A stretch of DNA of 64,000 nt, taken from contig JANQEU010000030.1 in assembly GCA_028278225.1 (NCBI GenBank), forward strand, positions 148,944-212,943, read 5' to 3'. Positions 18,065 through 26,715 of this stretch are shown here, piece by piece. The notes below the pieces were generated by a model. The model was not told where the DNA came from and searched no databases. It saw only the letters and a program-made list of their open reading frames with translations. The stretch's first letter is position 1. The number at the start of each line of letters is the position of its first letter. Both the position numbers and the translations under genes were made by a program. Source of the stretch: Cyclobacteriaceae bacterium (GTDB taxonomy: Bacteria > Bacteroidota > Bacteroidia > Cytophagales > Cyclobacteriaceae).

Positions 18065-18529
18065 ATGAAAACACTCTTAATTTTCTTCTGCTTAGCACTG
18101 GCATCTTACTCAATGGCCATTGGAACCGAACAAAATGCAGCCTTTTTGCAATTGACAGTCTGTCAATCCGATAGCATTATTGAAAAAGATCTGATCAAAA
18201 AAACGGTTGAACAATATTATATCAAAGGATTGCAAACGAGGGATTTTAACCTGATAAGATCCGTATGCATTGAAGAAGCAAAACTGTACGGAGTGAGAAG
18301 CGACGGCAGCCTGAACAAGACCTCACTTGATCAGTGGTCTAAAAAATTTGATCCTGATAATCCTCCATTCAAAACGCTGGAATATAAAATCAGGAAAATT
18401 GACTATGAAGGAACAGCAGCCCAGGTGAAGATCCAGTTCATCATTAACAATGACCTGGAAATTCATGACTACCTCAACCTGTTAAAAATTAAAGGCAACT
18501 GGAGAATTGTAAATATTATCGATTTCTAG
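18065..18529 (+). CDS. Exported NTF2-like / putative lumazine-binding fold protein
   Basis: A 154-residue protein with an N-terminal signal peptide (ending near SMAIG) and a cone-shaped NTF2-like fold: the helix VEQYYIKGLQTRDFNLIRSVCIEEA followed by strands ending in NLLKIKGNWRIVNIIDF. That ending is typical of the Bacteroidota putative lumazine-binding family (PF12893), whose members seldom have a known substrate. There is no catalytic triad I can see. It stands alone, ending 20 bases before the convergent stop of the outer-membrane barrel gene. Confidence 0.72.
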   Translation: MKTLLIFFCLALASYSMAIGTEQNAAFLQLTVCQSDSIIEKDLIKKTVEQYYIKGLQTRDFNLIRSVCIEEAKLYGVRSDGSLNKTSLDQWSKKFDPDNPPFKTLEYKIRKIDYEGTAAQVKIQFIINNDLEIHDYLNLLKIKGNWRIVNIIDF

Positions 18530-18549
18530 GGAGACCGGTATCCGAATAA

Positions 18550-21048
18550 TTACCCACTGAAGTTCATTTCACCTTCATCGAACTCCCCATCTTCTCCGCC
18601 TCTCCTGTTTCTTTGGCGTTGCTTTTTCTGGTTCAGGCGATATGTGAATGACAGTTGTGTGGTCCTGCTTCTCCATTGAAATTCGCTTTCTTCATAAAAC
18701 CCCGGATTGAATGTTTCCCCCCGGTATTTCCTTGAATTCAAAAGATCCCTGACATTAAACGATATTGTTCCATTTCCTTTCAGTACATCCCGTGCCAGTC
18801 CAATGTCAATGGAAGCCATGGAAAGCCTCTTGCCCTGTACTGTTTTCTGGGGAGCACGATACATGACATTTACCTGACCCGTTATGGCACCTCCAAGTTT
18901 GAAATTGTTGCTCATTCGACCACTGAAAGTGGTGGTGCTAACCTCGTCAAAGTCCGTCACGACCTCATTGAAGGTGATAGAACCGGCCTGAGTGGTTGAA
19001 TTGAAAAAATTCAGGTTTGTGTTCACACGGTACCACTTAGTAAACTCGTGTGCGATGTTAAATTCCAGGCCAAAATCATCTCTTTCGGTAATATTATAAG
19101 GTTGGGTATAGGTAATGCCGTCAATGGTAATCCGGATCCGCTGAAATACACCATCCGAATGACGATAATACATACCTCCGTAAAACGTGGATCTGCGCGC
19201 ATTGAACAGATAACCCAATTCATATGAGTCCGTGAAGACCGGTTGCAGTTTGGGATTGCCTGAAAAGAAATTCCGGTTATCCGAAATGGAGAAGAATGGA
19301 TTCAGGAACCTGCCTCGCGGTCTCCTGATCCGGCGGCTGTAGCTGGCCTGAATCGCATGCTCCTCCGTAAGCTGGTAAGTGAGGAATGTGCTTGGGAAAA
19401 AATTATTGTAATGCTGTTCATTTCTATCATTGGTAGTTTTCAGCTCCGTGATTAAGTCCGTGATCTCATACCTAAGCCCAAGCTGCCAGGAAATTTTACC
19501 GAATTCATTATTTACTATGGCGTATGCTGCCGTTACTTTCTCTTCATATTCAAAATCGTTGGAAAAATTCAGGTCGATTTGATAGTCCCCGTTTTCATCC
19601 TGCTCCTCAACTGTGTAATCATTTCTAACCAGGCGGTCTGTATACCTGAATCCCGCTTCAATCATTCCCTTTTCATTAAATGGATGGTTGTAGTCCCCCT
19701 GCAGCATTACGCGCTTCTCCCCTTCGTCATTTTCCGATCTTTGATATAAGTAAGGAACAACCATCTCGGGTGAGGCTCCTGTCGCTTCCACAAGATCCGA
19801 TCCCTCTACTTCATTGTTATCCTGATATTGAAAGTCGAACGTAAGTTTTTGATCCTTTTTATTGAAAGTCTTCGTGTAGTTAATAGCGTACTCGAGGTTA
19901 TGGTCGTCTTCTATTTCATCCCCGATACGGGTGGTGACAGAATCGGATTGAGCAGCTACATAGTAATCAAAATACTTAAGTTTGGACGAATTGTCTTCAT
20001 CAGAAAATCGATACAAAAATGAGAGCGTGATACTATTTTGAGGATTTAGGTAAAAGTCCGCACCGAACCGTGTATTATAGTTCAAGCCTCCCCTTTCATG
20101 CCGTCTGATTCGATCGGTGGTACGGCTGACGGGGTCTCCAAACTCCTGGTAAGATTCTCCTCTACCCGGATTCTTGCGGTAGCCTATGCCAAAATTTGTA
20201 AAGAAATTCACCCAGTCCTTTCTGAAATTAAGGTTTATTGATGTCCGATGGTTATGGGGAACCCCGGTATTGAACTGAAAACTCCCATTGACACCCTTAG
20301 CTTTTTCCTTTTTTAAAACAATATTAATAATACCGGCCTCACCTTCAGCGTCATACCGGGCGGAAGGATTTGTGATGATCTCCACCCTTTCAATGAGATT
20401 GCTGTTTAATTGTCTTAAGGCATCATTACTGGATAATCCAACCAAACCCGAGGGTTTACCATCAATCAGTATCCTTACGTTATCGCTGCCTCTGAGCGTA
20501 ACGTTTCCTTCCACATCGACCTGGACCGAAGGTAAATTGTCCAGTATATCTGTGGCACTCCCTCCCAGGTTGCTAAGATCTTTACCGATATTGAAGACTT
20601 TTTTATCCAGTCTCAGTTCCATTTGGGTCCTTTCGGCCTGCACTGTGATTTCTTCCAGTTGTTGGGAAGAAAGATCCATTCCAACTTTTCCCAGCCGGAC
20701 CGGCTCTCCGCGTCCAACGGAAATGCCTGAAACTATTTTATCCTCATATGACAAAAATTCAATTTTAGCGTAGTAAGCTCCGGGACGAACACGCAATTCA
20801 AATTTTCCATTGGTATCGGTAATAGTTCCAGTCACCAATGAAGAATCAGTCGCATTGAAGATACTTACCGTTGCAAACTCAATGATCTCACTGCTTTTGG
20901 CATCTACCACCTGGCCGGTAAAGTTCGGAGGCATTTGGTCCTGGTTAAATTGACCCCCTCCCGGAGTTCCCCTTTGTCCTCCACGAGGATTCTGGGCCAA
21001 AACGGCAAACGACAGTCCGAGAGATATCAGGAATAATTTAAGTCTCAT
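18550..21048 (-). CDS. Outer-membrane beta-barrel protein with carboxypeptidase-like domain (OMP_b-brl_3, TonB-receptor type)
   Basis: An 832-residue protein. Order: signal peptide (1-18), a carboxypeptidase-regulatory-like domain (about 40-125, with FTGQVVDAKSSEIIEFATV and GTITDTNGKFELRV), a plug-like region (about 145-245 with ADMLP-type LDNLPSVQVDVEGNVTLRG and ARYDAEGEAGIINIVLKK) and a barrel to the C-terminus (PF14905). The plug resembles TonB-dependent receptors but lacks an obvious TonB box. The last 30 residues are rich in Arg, Gly and Glu. It sits 95 bases downstream of a histidine kinase and response regulator in the same orientation, which suggests that the two-component system controls it. 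Confidence 0.85.
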   Translation of the reverse strand: MRLKLFLISLGLSFAVLAQNPRGGQRGTPGGGQFNQDQMPPNFTGQVVDAKSSEIIEFATVSIFNATDSSLVTGTITDTNGKFELRVRPGAYYAKIEFLSYEDKIVSGISVGRGEPVRLGKVGMDLSSQQLEEITVQAERTQMELRLDKKVFNIGKDLSNLGGSATDILDNLPSVQVDVEGNVTLRGSDNVRILIDGKPSGLVGLSSNDALRQLNSNLIERVEIITNPSARYDAEGEAGIINIVLKKEKAKGVNGSFQFNTGVPHNHRTSINLNFRKDWVNFFTNFGIGYRKNPGRGESYQEFGDPVSRTTDRIRRHERGGLNYNTRFGADFYLNPQNSITLSFLYRFSDEDNSSKLKYFDYYVAAQSDSVTTRIGDEIEDDHNLEYAINYTKTFNKKDQKLTFDFQYQDNNEVEGSDLVEATGASPEMVVPYLYQRSENDEGEKRVMLQGDYNHPFNEKGMIEAGFRYTDRLVRNDYTVEEQDENGDYQIDLNFSNDFEYEEKVTAAYAIVNNEFGKISWQLGLRYEITDLITELKTTNDRNEQHYNNFFPSTFLTYQLTEEHAIQASYSRRIRRPRGRFLNPFFSISDNRNFFSGNPKLQPVFTDSYELGYLFNARRSTFYGGMYYRHSDGVFQRIRITIDGITYTQPYNITERDDFGLEFNIAHEFTKWYRVNTNLNFFNSTTQAGSITFNEVVTDFDEVSTTTFSGRMSNNFKLGGAITGQVNVMYRAPQKTVQGKRLSMASIDIGLARDVLKGNGTISFNVRDLLNSRKYRGETFNPGFYEESEFQWRSRTTQLSFTYRLNQKKQRQRNRRGGEDGEFDEGEMNFSG

Positions 21049-21143
21049 TCATTTACTATTTTTCAACCTTCGTCATACAAGATTACGAATGCACTTTGAA
21101 TTGAATTTGTAAAGAATCTGAAGACATTCTGAAGTCTGGTCTT

Positions 21144-22412
21144 TTATTGCTGCCCTCCATTGAAAACTAAAGAAAGGGTATGTTGTTCGGATTTGTTTGA
21201 ATACTTAATCTTAAATCCATACAGGTCACATATCTTTTTCACTATTGCAAGGCCTAAGCCAAGTGAAGTATCACTTTGATTTGATTTTCTGAACCGTTCA
21301 AATAATTCATTTGGGTCCGTTTCAAGGGCTTTTCCGGTATTAGAAATAGTGGCGCTTTTTCGGTCAATTTTTATGTGGATCGACCCTTTCTCCAGGTTAT
21401 GCTTGATAGCATTGTTGAGGAGATTTGTGATCATGATCTGGATCAGTACGGGATCCACTTCAATTGTCGGAGAGCTTACATTCTCAACGGTATAATGAAT
21501 ACCTTTCAAAGACAACAATTCACTGAATTCGTCAAGCACCTGGTAGACTACGGTGGTAAAATCAATCTTCTCCTTCTTTGAAAATTCATGGTTCTCAATT
21601 TTAGTAAGCAGGGATAGCGAACTGCTGAGACTACTGAGCCTCCTGGCGGTCAGTTGAGCTGATTCGATCAGCTTAAGTTGTTTTTCATTCAGTCCTTCCT
21701 CCTGGATCAGTACATCCAGTTTACTTTGGATAATGGCCAGTGGAGTCTGAAGCTCATGGGAAGCGTTTTCGGAAAACTCCTTAAGAGCATGATAATCTTT
21801 CTGCACTTTCATTGTCATTTCATCCAGAAAAGCATTCAATTTTCTGAATTCTCTAATGGATGTTTTTGGAAAAACCGGCGGATCTTTCCCGGAAATGGTG
21901 AAGGACCTTATGATCTGAAGCGTCTGTCTGAACGGACGTAGCTGGTAAAATGAAACCACTAATCCTAAACCTGCAAATGCTACCAGTAATATCAGGAATG
22001 TTTTTACCAAGGACTCTATTACCACATCGTTGATATCATCAGTCTCCACGATCACGTCATAAATGGTGATGGCATAACTTCTATTGTTTATCGTTCGGAT
22101 CACGTCAAGTTTTAAATGAGGTTCCAGACGCTCCAGCGTGTTATGCATGACCAGCGTATCTGAAAACGCTACTTCCGATTCCTCCGAAATTCTATCAAGG
22201 ATCCTGATCTGAAATTTTTCCCGGATCATGTCATCTTTGATATCTCTGCGATCGATCATATGCACTATCCGGTTCAGTCTTTCCAGGAGGAAACGCTGCT
22301 GCTCAGCGTCGATCTCCCGCTTCATAACCTGAAACGTGATAACACCACCCACTAAAAACACCATCAGTGAAACAAGAATGAATAATATGGTAAATCTTGT
22401 GACTAAATTCAT
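21144..22412 (-). CDS. Two-component sensor histidine kinase
   Basis: A 422-residue HisKA/HATPase kinase. Two membrane helices (about 7-29 and 136-156) flank a periplasmic sensor loop of about 105 residues. The H-box is FSENASHELQTPLA with the phospho-acceptor His219, followed by the N-box NLLNNAIKH and the G-boxes with GLGLGLAIVKKI. The start overlaps the stop of the response regulator gene by four bases, so the two are translationally coupled. No HAMP consensus is obvious, but a short linker follows helix 2. Confidence 0.92.
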   Translation of the reverse strand: MNLVTRFTILFILVSLMVFLVGGVITFQVMKREIDAEQQRFLLERLNRIVHMIDRRDIKDDMIREKFQIRILDRISEESEVAFSDTLVMHNTLERLEPHLKLDVIRTINNRSYAITIYDVIVETDDINDVVIESLVKTFLILLVAFAGLGLVVSFYQLRPFRQTLQIIRSFTISGKDPPVFPKTSIREFRKLNAFLDEMTMKVQKDYHALKEFSENASHELQTPLAIIQSKLDVLIQEEGLNEKQLKLIESAQLTARRLSSLSSSLSLLTKIENHEFSKKEKIDFTTVVYQVLDEFSELLSLKGIHYTVENVSSPTIEVDPVLIQIMITNLLNNAIKHNLEKGSIHIKIDRKSATISNTGKALETDPNELFERFRKSNQSDTSLGLGLAIVKKICDLYGFKIKYSNKSEQHTLSLVFNGGQQ

Positions 22413-23083
22413 GCCTTTAGCTTATAACCTGTTCCATAGACTGTATGAATGACATCCATTCCTCCCGCATTTACGATCTTGCGCCTGAGGTTTTTAATGT
22501 GTTGGTAGACAAAATCAAAGGAATCGGCCGAATCCATGAAATCTCCCCACAGGTGTTCGGCTATTGCCTGTTTCGTCAATAATCTGTTTTTATTGACAAT
22601 AAAGTAATGCAGCAGGTCAAATTCCTTCCTGGTCAATTCAATGGTCTCATCGTTCACACGGACCTCATAAGTGTCCATATTCATGCTGATATTTTCAAAA
22701 CTGATCAGGTCCTCTCCCATTTGCTGTTTGCGACGATATATAGCCTTCAGGCGGGCATTCAACTCGGCCAGATGAAATGGCTTTGCCAGGTAGTCATCCG
22801 CTCCCATGTTCAAACCGGCGATTTTGTCATCCAGGGCATTTTTCGCTGAGATGATCAGTATCCCCAATTCCGGCCAATTGGATTTGATCGTTTGAAGGAG
22901 ATCCAATCCGTCCCCATCCGGCAACATCAAATCCAGCAAGATGAGATCATAAGAGTATCCGTATAGCTTTTCCGATGCTTTGGATATTGAGGCCACAACT
23001 TCACAGATGTACCCCTCATTTTCAAGATAAACCTGAATATTATCTGATAATTCCTTTTGATCTTCAATTACCAGGAGTTTCAT
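22409..23083 (-). CDS. OmpR-family response regulator
   Basis: A 224-residue protein. The receiver domain has the acidic pair at Glu7-Asp8, phospho-acceptor Asp51 in LILLDLMLPDGDG, and Lys101 in YLAKPF. The winged-helix DNA-binding domain (about 128-224) carries TRKEFDLLHYFI and ends in VYGTGYKL. It is the first gene of the kinase/barrel unit; the gap upstream is 186 bases to the divergent oxidoreductase gene. Targets probably include the outer-membrane barrel gene 1.3 kb downstream, by context. Confidence 0.92.
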   Translation of the reverse strand: MKLLVIEDQKELSDNIQVYLENEGYICEVVASISKASEKLYGYSYDLILLDLMLPDGDGLDLLQTIKSNWPELGILIISAKNALDDKIAGLNMGADDYLAKPFHLAELNARLKAIYRRKQQMGEDLISFENISMNMDTYEVRVNDETIELTRKEFDLLHYFIVNKNRLLTKQAIAEHLWGDFMDSADSFDFVYQHIKNLRRKIVNAGGMDVIHTVYGTGYKLKA

Positions 23084-23269
23084 TTCATTGCAAACTTAGA
23101 ACAGCAATCTGAAGGAAATTTGAAATTCCGGGCTAGGGCAGAGTCTTGGCTATCGCCATATTTTTTTATCCCCCCAGCCCAACGATAATTCTTGTTTCAA
23201 GATGACTTTCATCATTCTTTTCCTCCTGATTTTTAGTGATTTTCAGCCCAAATTATCAAACACGAAATT

Positions 23270-24376
23270 GTGGTCAAAAAGAAGTCAAAAACTTTGATAG
23301 ACGGCTCAAAGATTATCGTCGAAGGGCTGGTTCGCGCCGGGGCAGATATCTTTATAGGATACCCCATCACGCCATCAAATCTTTTCTATCGATATGCGCA
23401 AAACAGATTTCCAACCTTCCATGCTGCACCAGACGAAATATCAGTTTTACAATGGATGTCCGGGGCGGCCACAACAGGGAGACTACCCGTAACGGCCACG
23501 GCATTCCCGGGATTGGCCCTGATGGTGGAATCCCTGAACATGGCATTTGCAATGGAGTTGCCAATGGTGATAGTTGTCACCCAGAGACTTGGTCCAAGTA
23601 CAGGGTCAGCCACCACCGGCGCCCAGGGAGATCTGGGGCTCATCACCGGTATTGTGCCTGGATTTGATGTGCCTGTATTTTGCCCTTCAAGTTTTGAAGA
23701 CTGCTGGGAACTCCCCGCAAGAGCGCTGCAAACGGCGGTAGAACTCCGAACGCCTGTCATCCTGCTGACGTCAAAAGAGATGGTGATGACTTCCAGAAGT
23801 TTTGATTTGTCCGCCCTGCCGCGGATCGACCCAGTCATCCCTGAAATCAAAGGTTTACATATTCCATACCAATCATACCGGGCAGGTGAAGATTTGATAG
23901 CTCCCCTTCTATCGGTAGTCAACGAACAACATCAGGTAAGGATCAATTCATCAACTCATGATCTGGACGGTCTGATTGCCAAAAACGAAGAATCCCTAAA
24001 CGTAACCAGGCGACTAAAAACCAAAATCAACAGCAGGAGTGAAAAACTATGTTATTATGAGTTTGACGGCGCAAAGACAGGAAAAAAGCTAATTGTGACC
24101 TACGGAGTGTCCTCCTTCGCTGCCAGAGATGCCCTGAAGGAATTGAGAGAGAGGGGTGAGGATGCATCGTTACTTGTAATGAAGACCCTGATCCCGATAT
24201 CAGCGGAGTTAATTGAAATTATTGAAAGCTTCAGGCAGGTTTTGTTTGTAGAAGAAAACATTAACGGCCAGCTTGCTGAGCTGATATACGGAAAATTGAA
24301 GAAGGAGAACAGAAGGCAGCTGAACAAGCTGGGAGAACAGATATCACCGACGGAAATCGTAAATGAACTAGTGTAA
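23270..24376 (+). CDS. 2-oxoacid:ferredoxin oxidoreductase, alpha subunit
   Basis: A 368-residue protein with the pyruvate:ferredoxin oxidoreductase alpha (PorA/KorA) fold: GADIFIGYPITPSNL near the N-terminus, VLQWMSGAATTG (the region that contacts thiamine diphosphate), GPSTGSATTGAQGDL, and a C-terminal transketolase-like domain ending VVFVEENINGQL. The start is a GTG at 23270: no ATG exists in frame upstream before the stop at 23237, and the next ATG lies within conserved sequence. It overlaps the beta-gamma gene by one base (TAATG). The substrate (pyruvate, 2-oxoglutarate or indolepyruvate) cannot be told with confidence. Confidence 0.85.
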   Translation: MVKKKSKTLIDGSKIIVEGLVRAGADIFIGYPITPSNLFYRYAQNRFPTFHAAPDEISVLQWMSGAATTGRLPVTATAFPGLALMVESLNMAFAMELPMVIVVTQRLGPSTGSATTGAQGDLGLITGIVPGFDVPVFCPSSFEDCWELPARALQTAVELRTPVILLTSKEMVMTSRSFDLSALPRIDPVIPEIKGLHIPYQSYRAGEDLIAPLLSVVNEQHQVRINSSTHDLDGLIAKNEESLNVTRRLKTKINSRSEKLCYYEFDGAKTGKKLIVTYGVSSFAARDALKELRERGEDASLLVMKTLIPISAELIEIIESFRQVLFVEENINGQLAELIYGKLKKENRRQLNKLGEQISPTEIVNELV

Positions 24377-25626
24377 TGGACAACAAGATTCTTACAGATT
24401 CCAAATTTCCATTCTGTCCCGGATGCGGACTTGGGCCAATTGTACGGAGTATGTCAAAAGCTTTGTCGGAAAGTGGATATGACCCTCTTGATGTAGTCCT
24501 GGTAAGTGATATTGGTTGCTGCGGTATAGTTGATCCGCTTTTCGCCACTCACACCATCCATGGCCTGCATGGCAGGTCCGTTGCATTGAGTTCGGGAGTA
24601 GTTCTTGGACTGAAAGATGTTGAGAAAAAAGTTATAGCGATACAAGGGGATGGCGGAGCCACAATCGGCCTGCAGCACATACTTGAAGCCGCCAGGAGAA
24701 ATATCAATATGACGTTGATCCTGGTGAACAACATGGTGTACGGGATGACCGGCGGTCAGGTCAGCGGGCTCTCATCATGTGATTTCAAAAAGGAACGGGG
24801 CATTCCTGACAGTAGTCCACCGTACGATATCTGCGAATTGACATTTACGGCTGGAGCTGCATATGTCACCAGGGTAAATTCACATAAGGTCTTAACACAA
24901 CGGCTCAGAGAAGCTGTCACCACGCAGGGATTCTCCCTGGTAGAAGTATCCAGCCTCTGCCAGGCTTACGGCGTATCAAAAACCACTGATCTGAAGAACT
25001 GGACAGAAAAAGAGGTGGAATTGAGAAATGAAAATCCCGGGAAACAAAAGAGCAGTCGTGAGCTTGTACCACTCATCGATATGGATTCGGGTATGGGATC
25101 GCAGTTCCGGTCTGATTTGACCGGAGAAAGGATAGGTTTTGTCATAGCAGGCTCAGCAGGCGGAGGCGTGCAATCTGCCGCAAAAGTTTTTGCAAAAGCC
25201 GGTATTCTTTCAGGACTTTCTGTTTCGATGAAAGGAGAGTATCCGATTACGGTAGGAACAGGGTTCTCGGTAGCTGAAGTTATTCTTTCGAAACAAGAAA
25301 TAAATTATACCGGGCTGGAGAAACCGGACGTCTTCATCATCCTGACTAATGACGGGTATGAAAAGGTCCGGAACAGGATCCACGAAAATGCAATGATAAT
25401 CGCAGATTCGGGAGTCGAAGATCTTGTCCATCCGAACAGCCAAAGGGTTAACTTCAAGCAAATTGGTGGAAAAAGAGGGGCTGTCATATGCGCTTTGGCA
25501 CATTTTGTGGTAGAATCGGGAATCATGGAAATGGAGGCATTGACAACCGCCATCAGTTATGGCAGACACGCAGCATCCTTGTTGAAGGCTATTAGCAATC
25601 TGACCGGTATTCACGCGGTACAATAA
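24376..25626 (+). CDS. 2-oxoacid:ferredoxin oxidoreductase, fused beta-gamma subunit
   Basis: A 416-residue fusion. Residues 1 to about 240 form the thiamine diphosphate-binding beta subunit (FCPGCGLGPI with CPGCG, then GDGGATIGLQHILEAARRN, then VNNMVYGMTGGQ). After about 250 a gamma subunit follows, beginning GFVIAGSAGGGVQSAAKVFAKAG and ending in ISNLTGIHAV. The usual fusions in this enzyme family join gamma to alpha, so beta-gamma is uncommon to my knowledge. Only one Cys motif is visible in the beta part and no 8Fe ferredoxin (delta) domain is present in this gene or next to it, so an external ferredoxin is likely. Confidence 0.85.
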   Translation: MDNKILTDSKFPFCPGCGLGPIVRSMSKALSESGYDPLDVVLVSDIGCCGIVDPLFATHTIHGLHGRSVALSSGVVLGLKDVEKKVIAIQGDGGATIGLQHILEAARRNINMTLILVNNMVYGMTGGQVSGLSSCDFKKERGIPDSSPPYDICELTFTAGAAYVTRVNSHKVLTQRLREAVTTQGFSLVEVSSLCQAYGVSKTTDLKNWTEKEVELRNENPGKQKSSRELVPLIDMDSGMGSQFRSDLTGERIGFVIAGSAGGGVQSAAKVFAKAGILSGLSVSMKGEYPITVGTGFSVAEVILSKQEINYTGLEKPDVFIILTNDGYEKVRNRIHENAMIIADSGVEDLVHPNSQRVNFKQIGGKRGAVICALAHFVVESGIMEMEALTTAISYGRHAASLLKAISNLTGIHAVQ

Positions 25627-25635
25627 TTCTTACGA

Positions 25636-26652
25636 TCAGATCACATTGACCTCCCGGTGCAGGTCAATGCCGAATTTGTTTTGAACGGATTTTTGGATCA
25701 TCTCCGAAAGTTTCAGAATCTCCTTCCCACGGCCCCCTCCGTGATTTACCAGCACCAATGCCTGCTTGTCATGGACACCTATATCCCCTCGCCTTTTGCC
25801 TTTCCAGCCACATTGGTCAATTAACCAGGCAGCGGGCACCTTTACCCATTTTTCCGAAATAGGGAACTGTGGAATTCCCGGGAAAACCGCTTCCAGTGCT
25901 TCGAAATGTGGTCTTTCGATAACCGGATTTTTAAAAAAACTGCCTGCATTTCCTATGACGACCGGATCGGGAAGTTTTGACTGCCTGATCTGAATGACCG
26001 CTTCACTGATTGCCCTGACGGACAGCTCATCAGCTCCAAGCTGATCCAATGAATGTTTCAACGGCTCATATTCAATATTGAATTTTGGTTTTTTGGATAA
26101 TCTGAAAGTGACGGATGTGATCACAAATTTATCCTTGAGCTCGCCCTTGAAAATACTGTATCTGTAACCGAATTTGCATTCATCCTTGTCAAACACTCTG
26201 CGATCTCCGGTCTTCACATCATAAGCCTCGAGAGAATGAAATATTTCTTTCAGTTCAACTCCGTAAGCACCAATATTTTGCATAGGAGCCGCTCCAACCG
26301 TCCCGGGTATTAATGAAAGATTCTCGGTACCGCCCAGGTTATTTTCTACGCACCATAACACAAACTGATGCCATATTTCCCCCGCGCCAACTTTAACGTA
26401 GAGATAATGCTCAGTTTCTTTAGCGACCTCTATCCCGTCTATCCCTATTTTTACTATCACTTTTCGTTGGTTCCCGGTAAACAAAACATTTGAACCCCCT
26501 CCCAAAATTAATTTTGGCATGGAACGAAACTGATCACTTTGGAAAATATCGTCCAACTCCGTGGGATCACTGATTTCTACCAGGACCTGAGCATTCACAT
26601 CGATTTTAAATGTATTGTATGGAAGAAGAGATATATTTCGATGTACTACCAT
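25636..26652 (-). CDS. murB: UDP-N-acetylenolpyruvoylglucosamine reductase (MurB)
   Basis: A 338-residue FAD enzyme that reduces the enolpyruvyl group to lactate in UDP-MurNAc synthesis. Visible landmarks: the FAD-binding LILGGGSNVLFTGNQ, the GVEL loop with PGTVGAAPMQNIGAYGVEL, FGYRYSIFK, and NAGSFFKNPVIE (with the catalytic Ser). The C-terminal part carries AAWLIDQCGWKGKRRGDIGVHDKQALVLVNHGG. The length fits type I MurB. It is convergent with the oxidoreductase gene, with only 9 bases between. Confidence 0.93.
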   Translation of the reverse strand: MVVHRNISLLPYNTFKIDVNAQVLVEISDPTELDDIFQSDQFRSMPKLILGGGSNVLFTGNQRKVIVKIGIDGIEVAKETEHYLYVKVGAGEIWHQFVLWCVENNLGGTENLSLIPGTVGAAPMQNIGAYGVELKEIFHSLEAYDVKTGDRRVFDKDECKFGYRYSIFKGELKDKFVITSVTFRLSKKPKFNIEYEPLKHSLDQLGADELSVRAISEAVIQIRQSKLPDPVVIGNAGSFFKNPVIERPHFEALEAVFPGIPQFPISEKWVKVPAAWLIDQCGWKGKRRGDIGVHDKQALVLVNHGGGRGKEILKLSEMIQKSVQNKFGIDLHREVNVI

Positions 26653-26715
26653 TCAGGTCACCACTGATTCATTTGGCCGTTAGAAAAACTGTTTGTACAA
26701 CAAGAGCTCCCGGTT

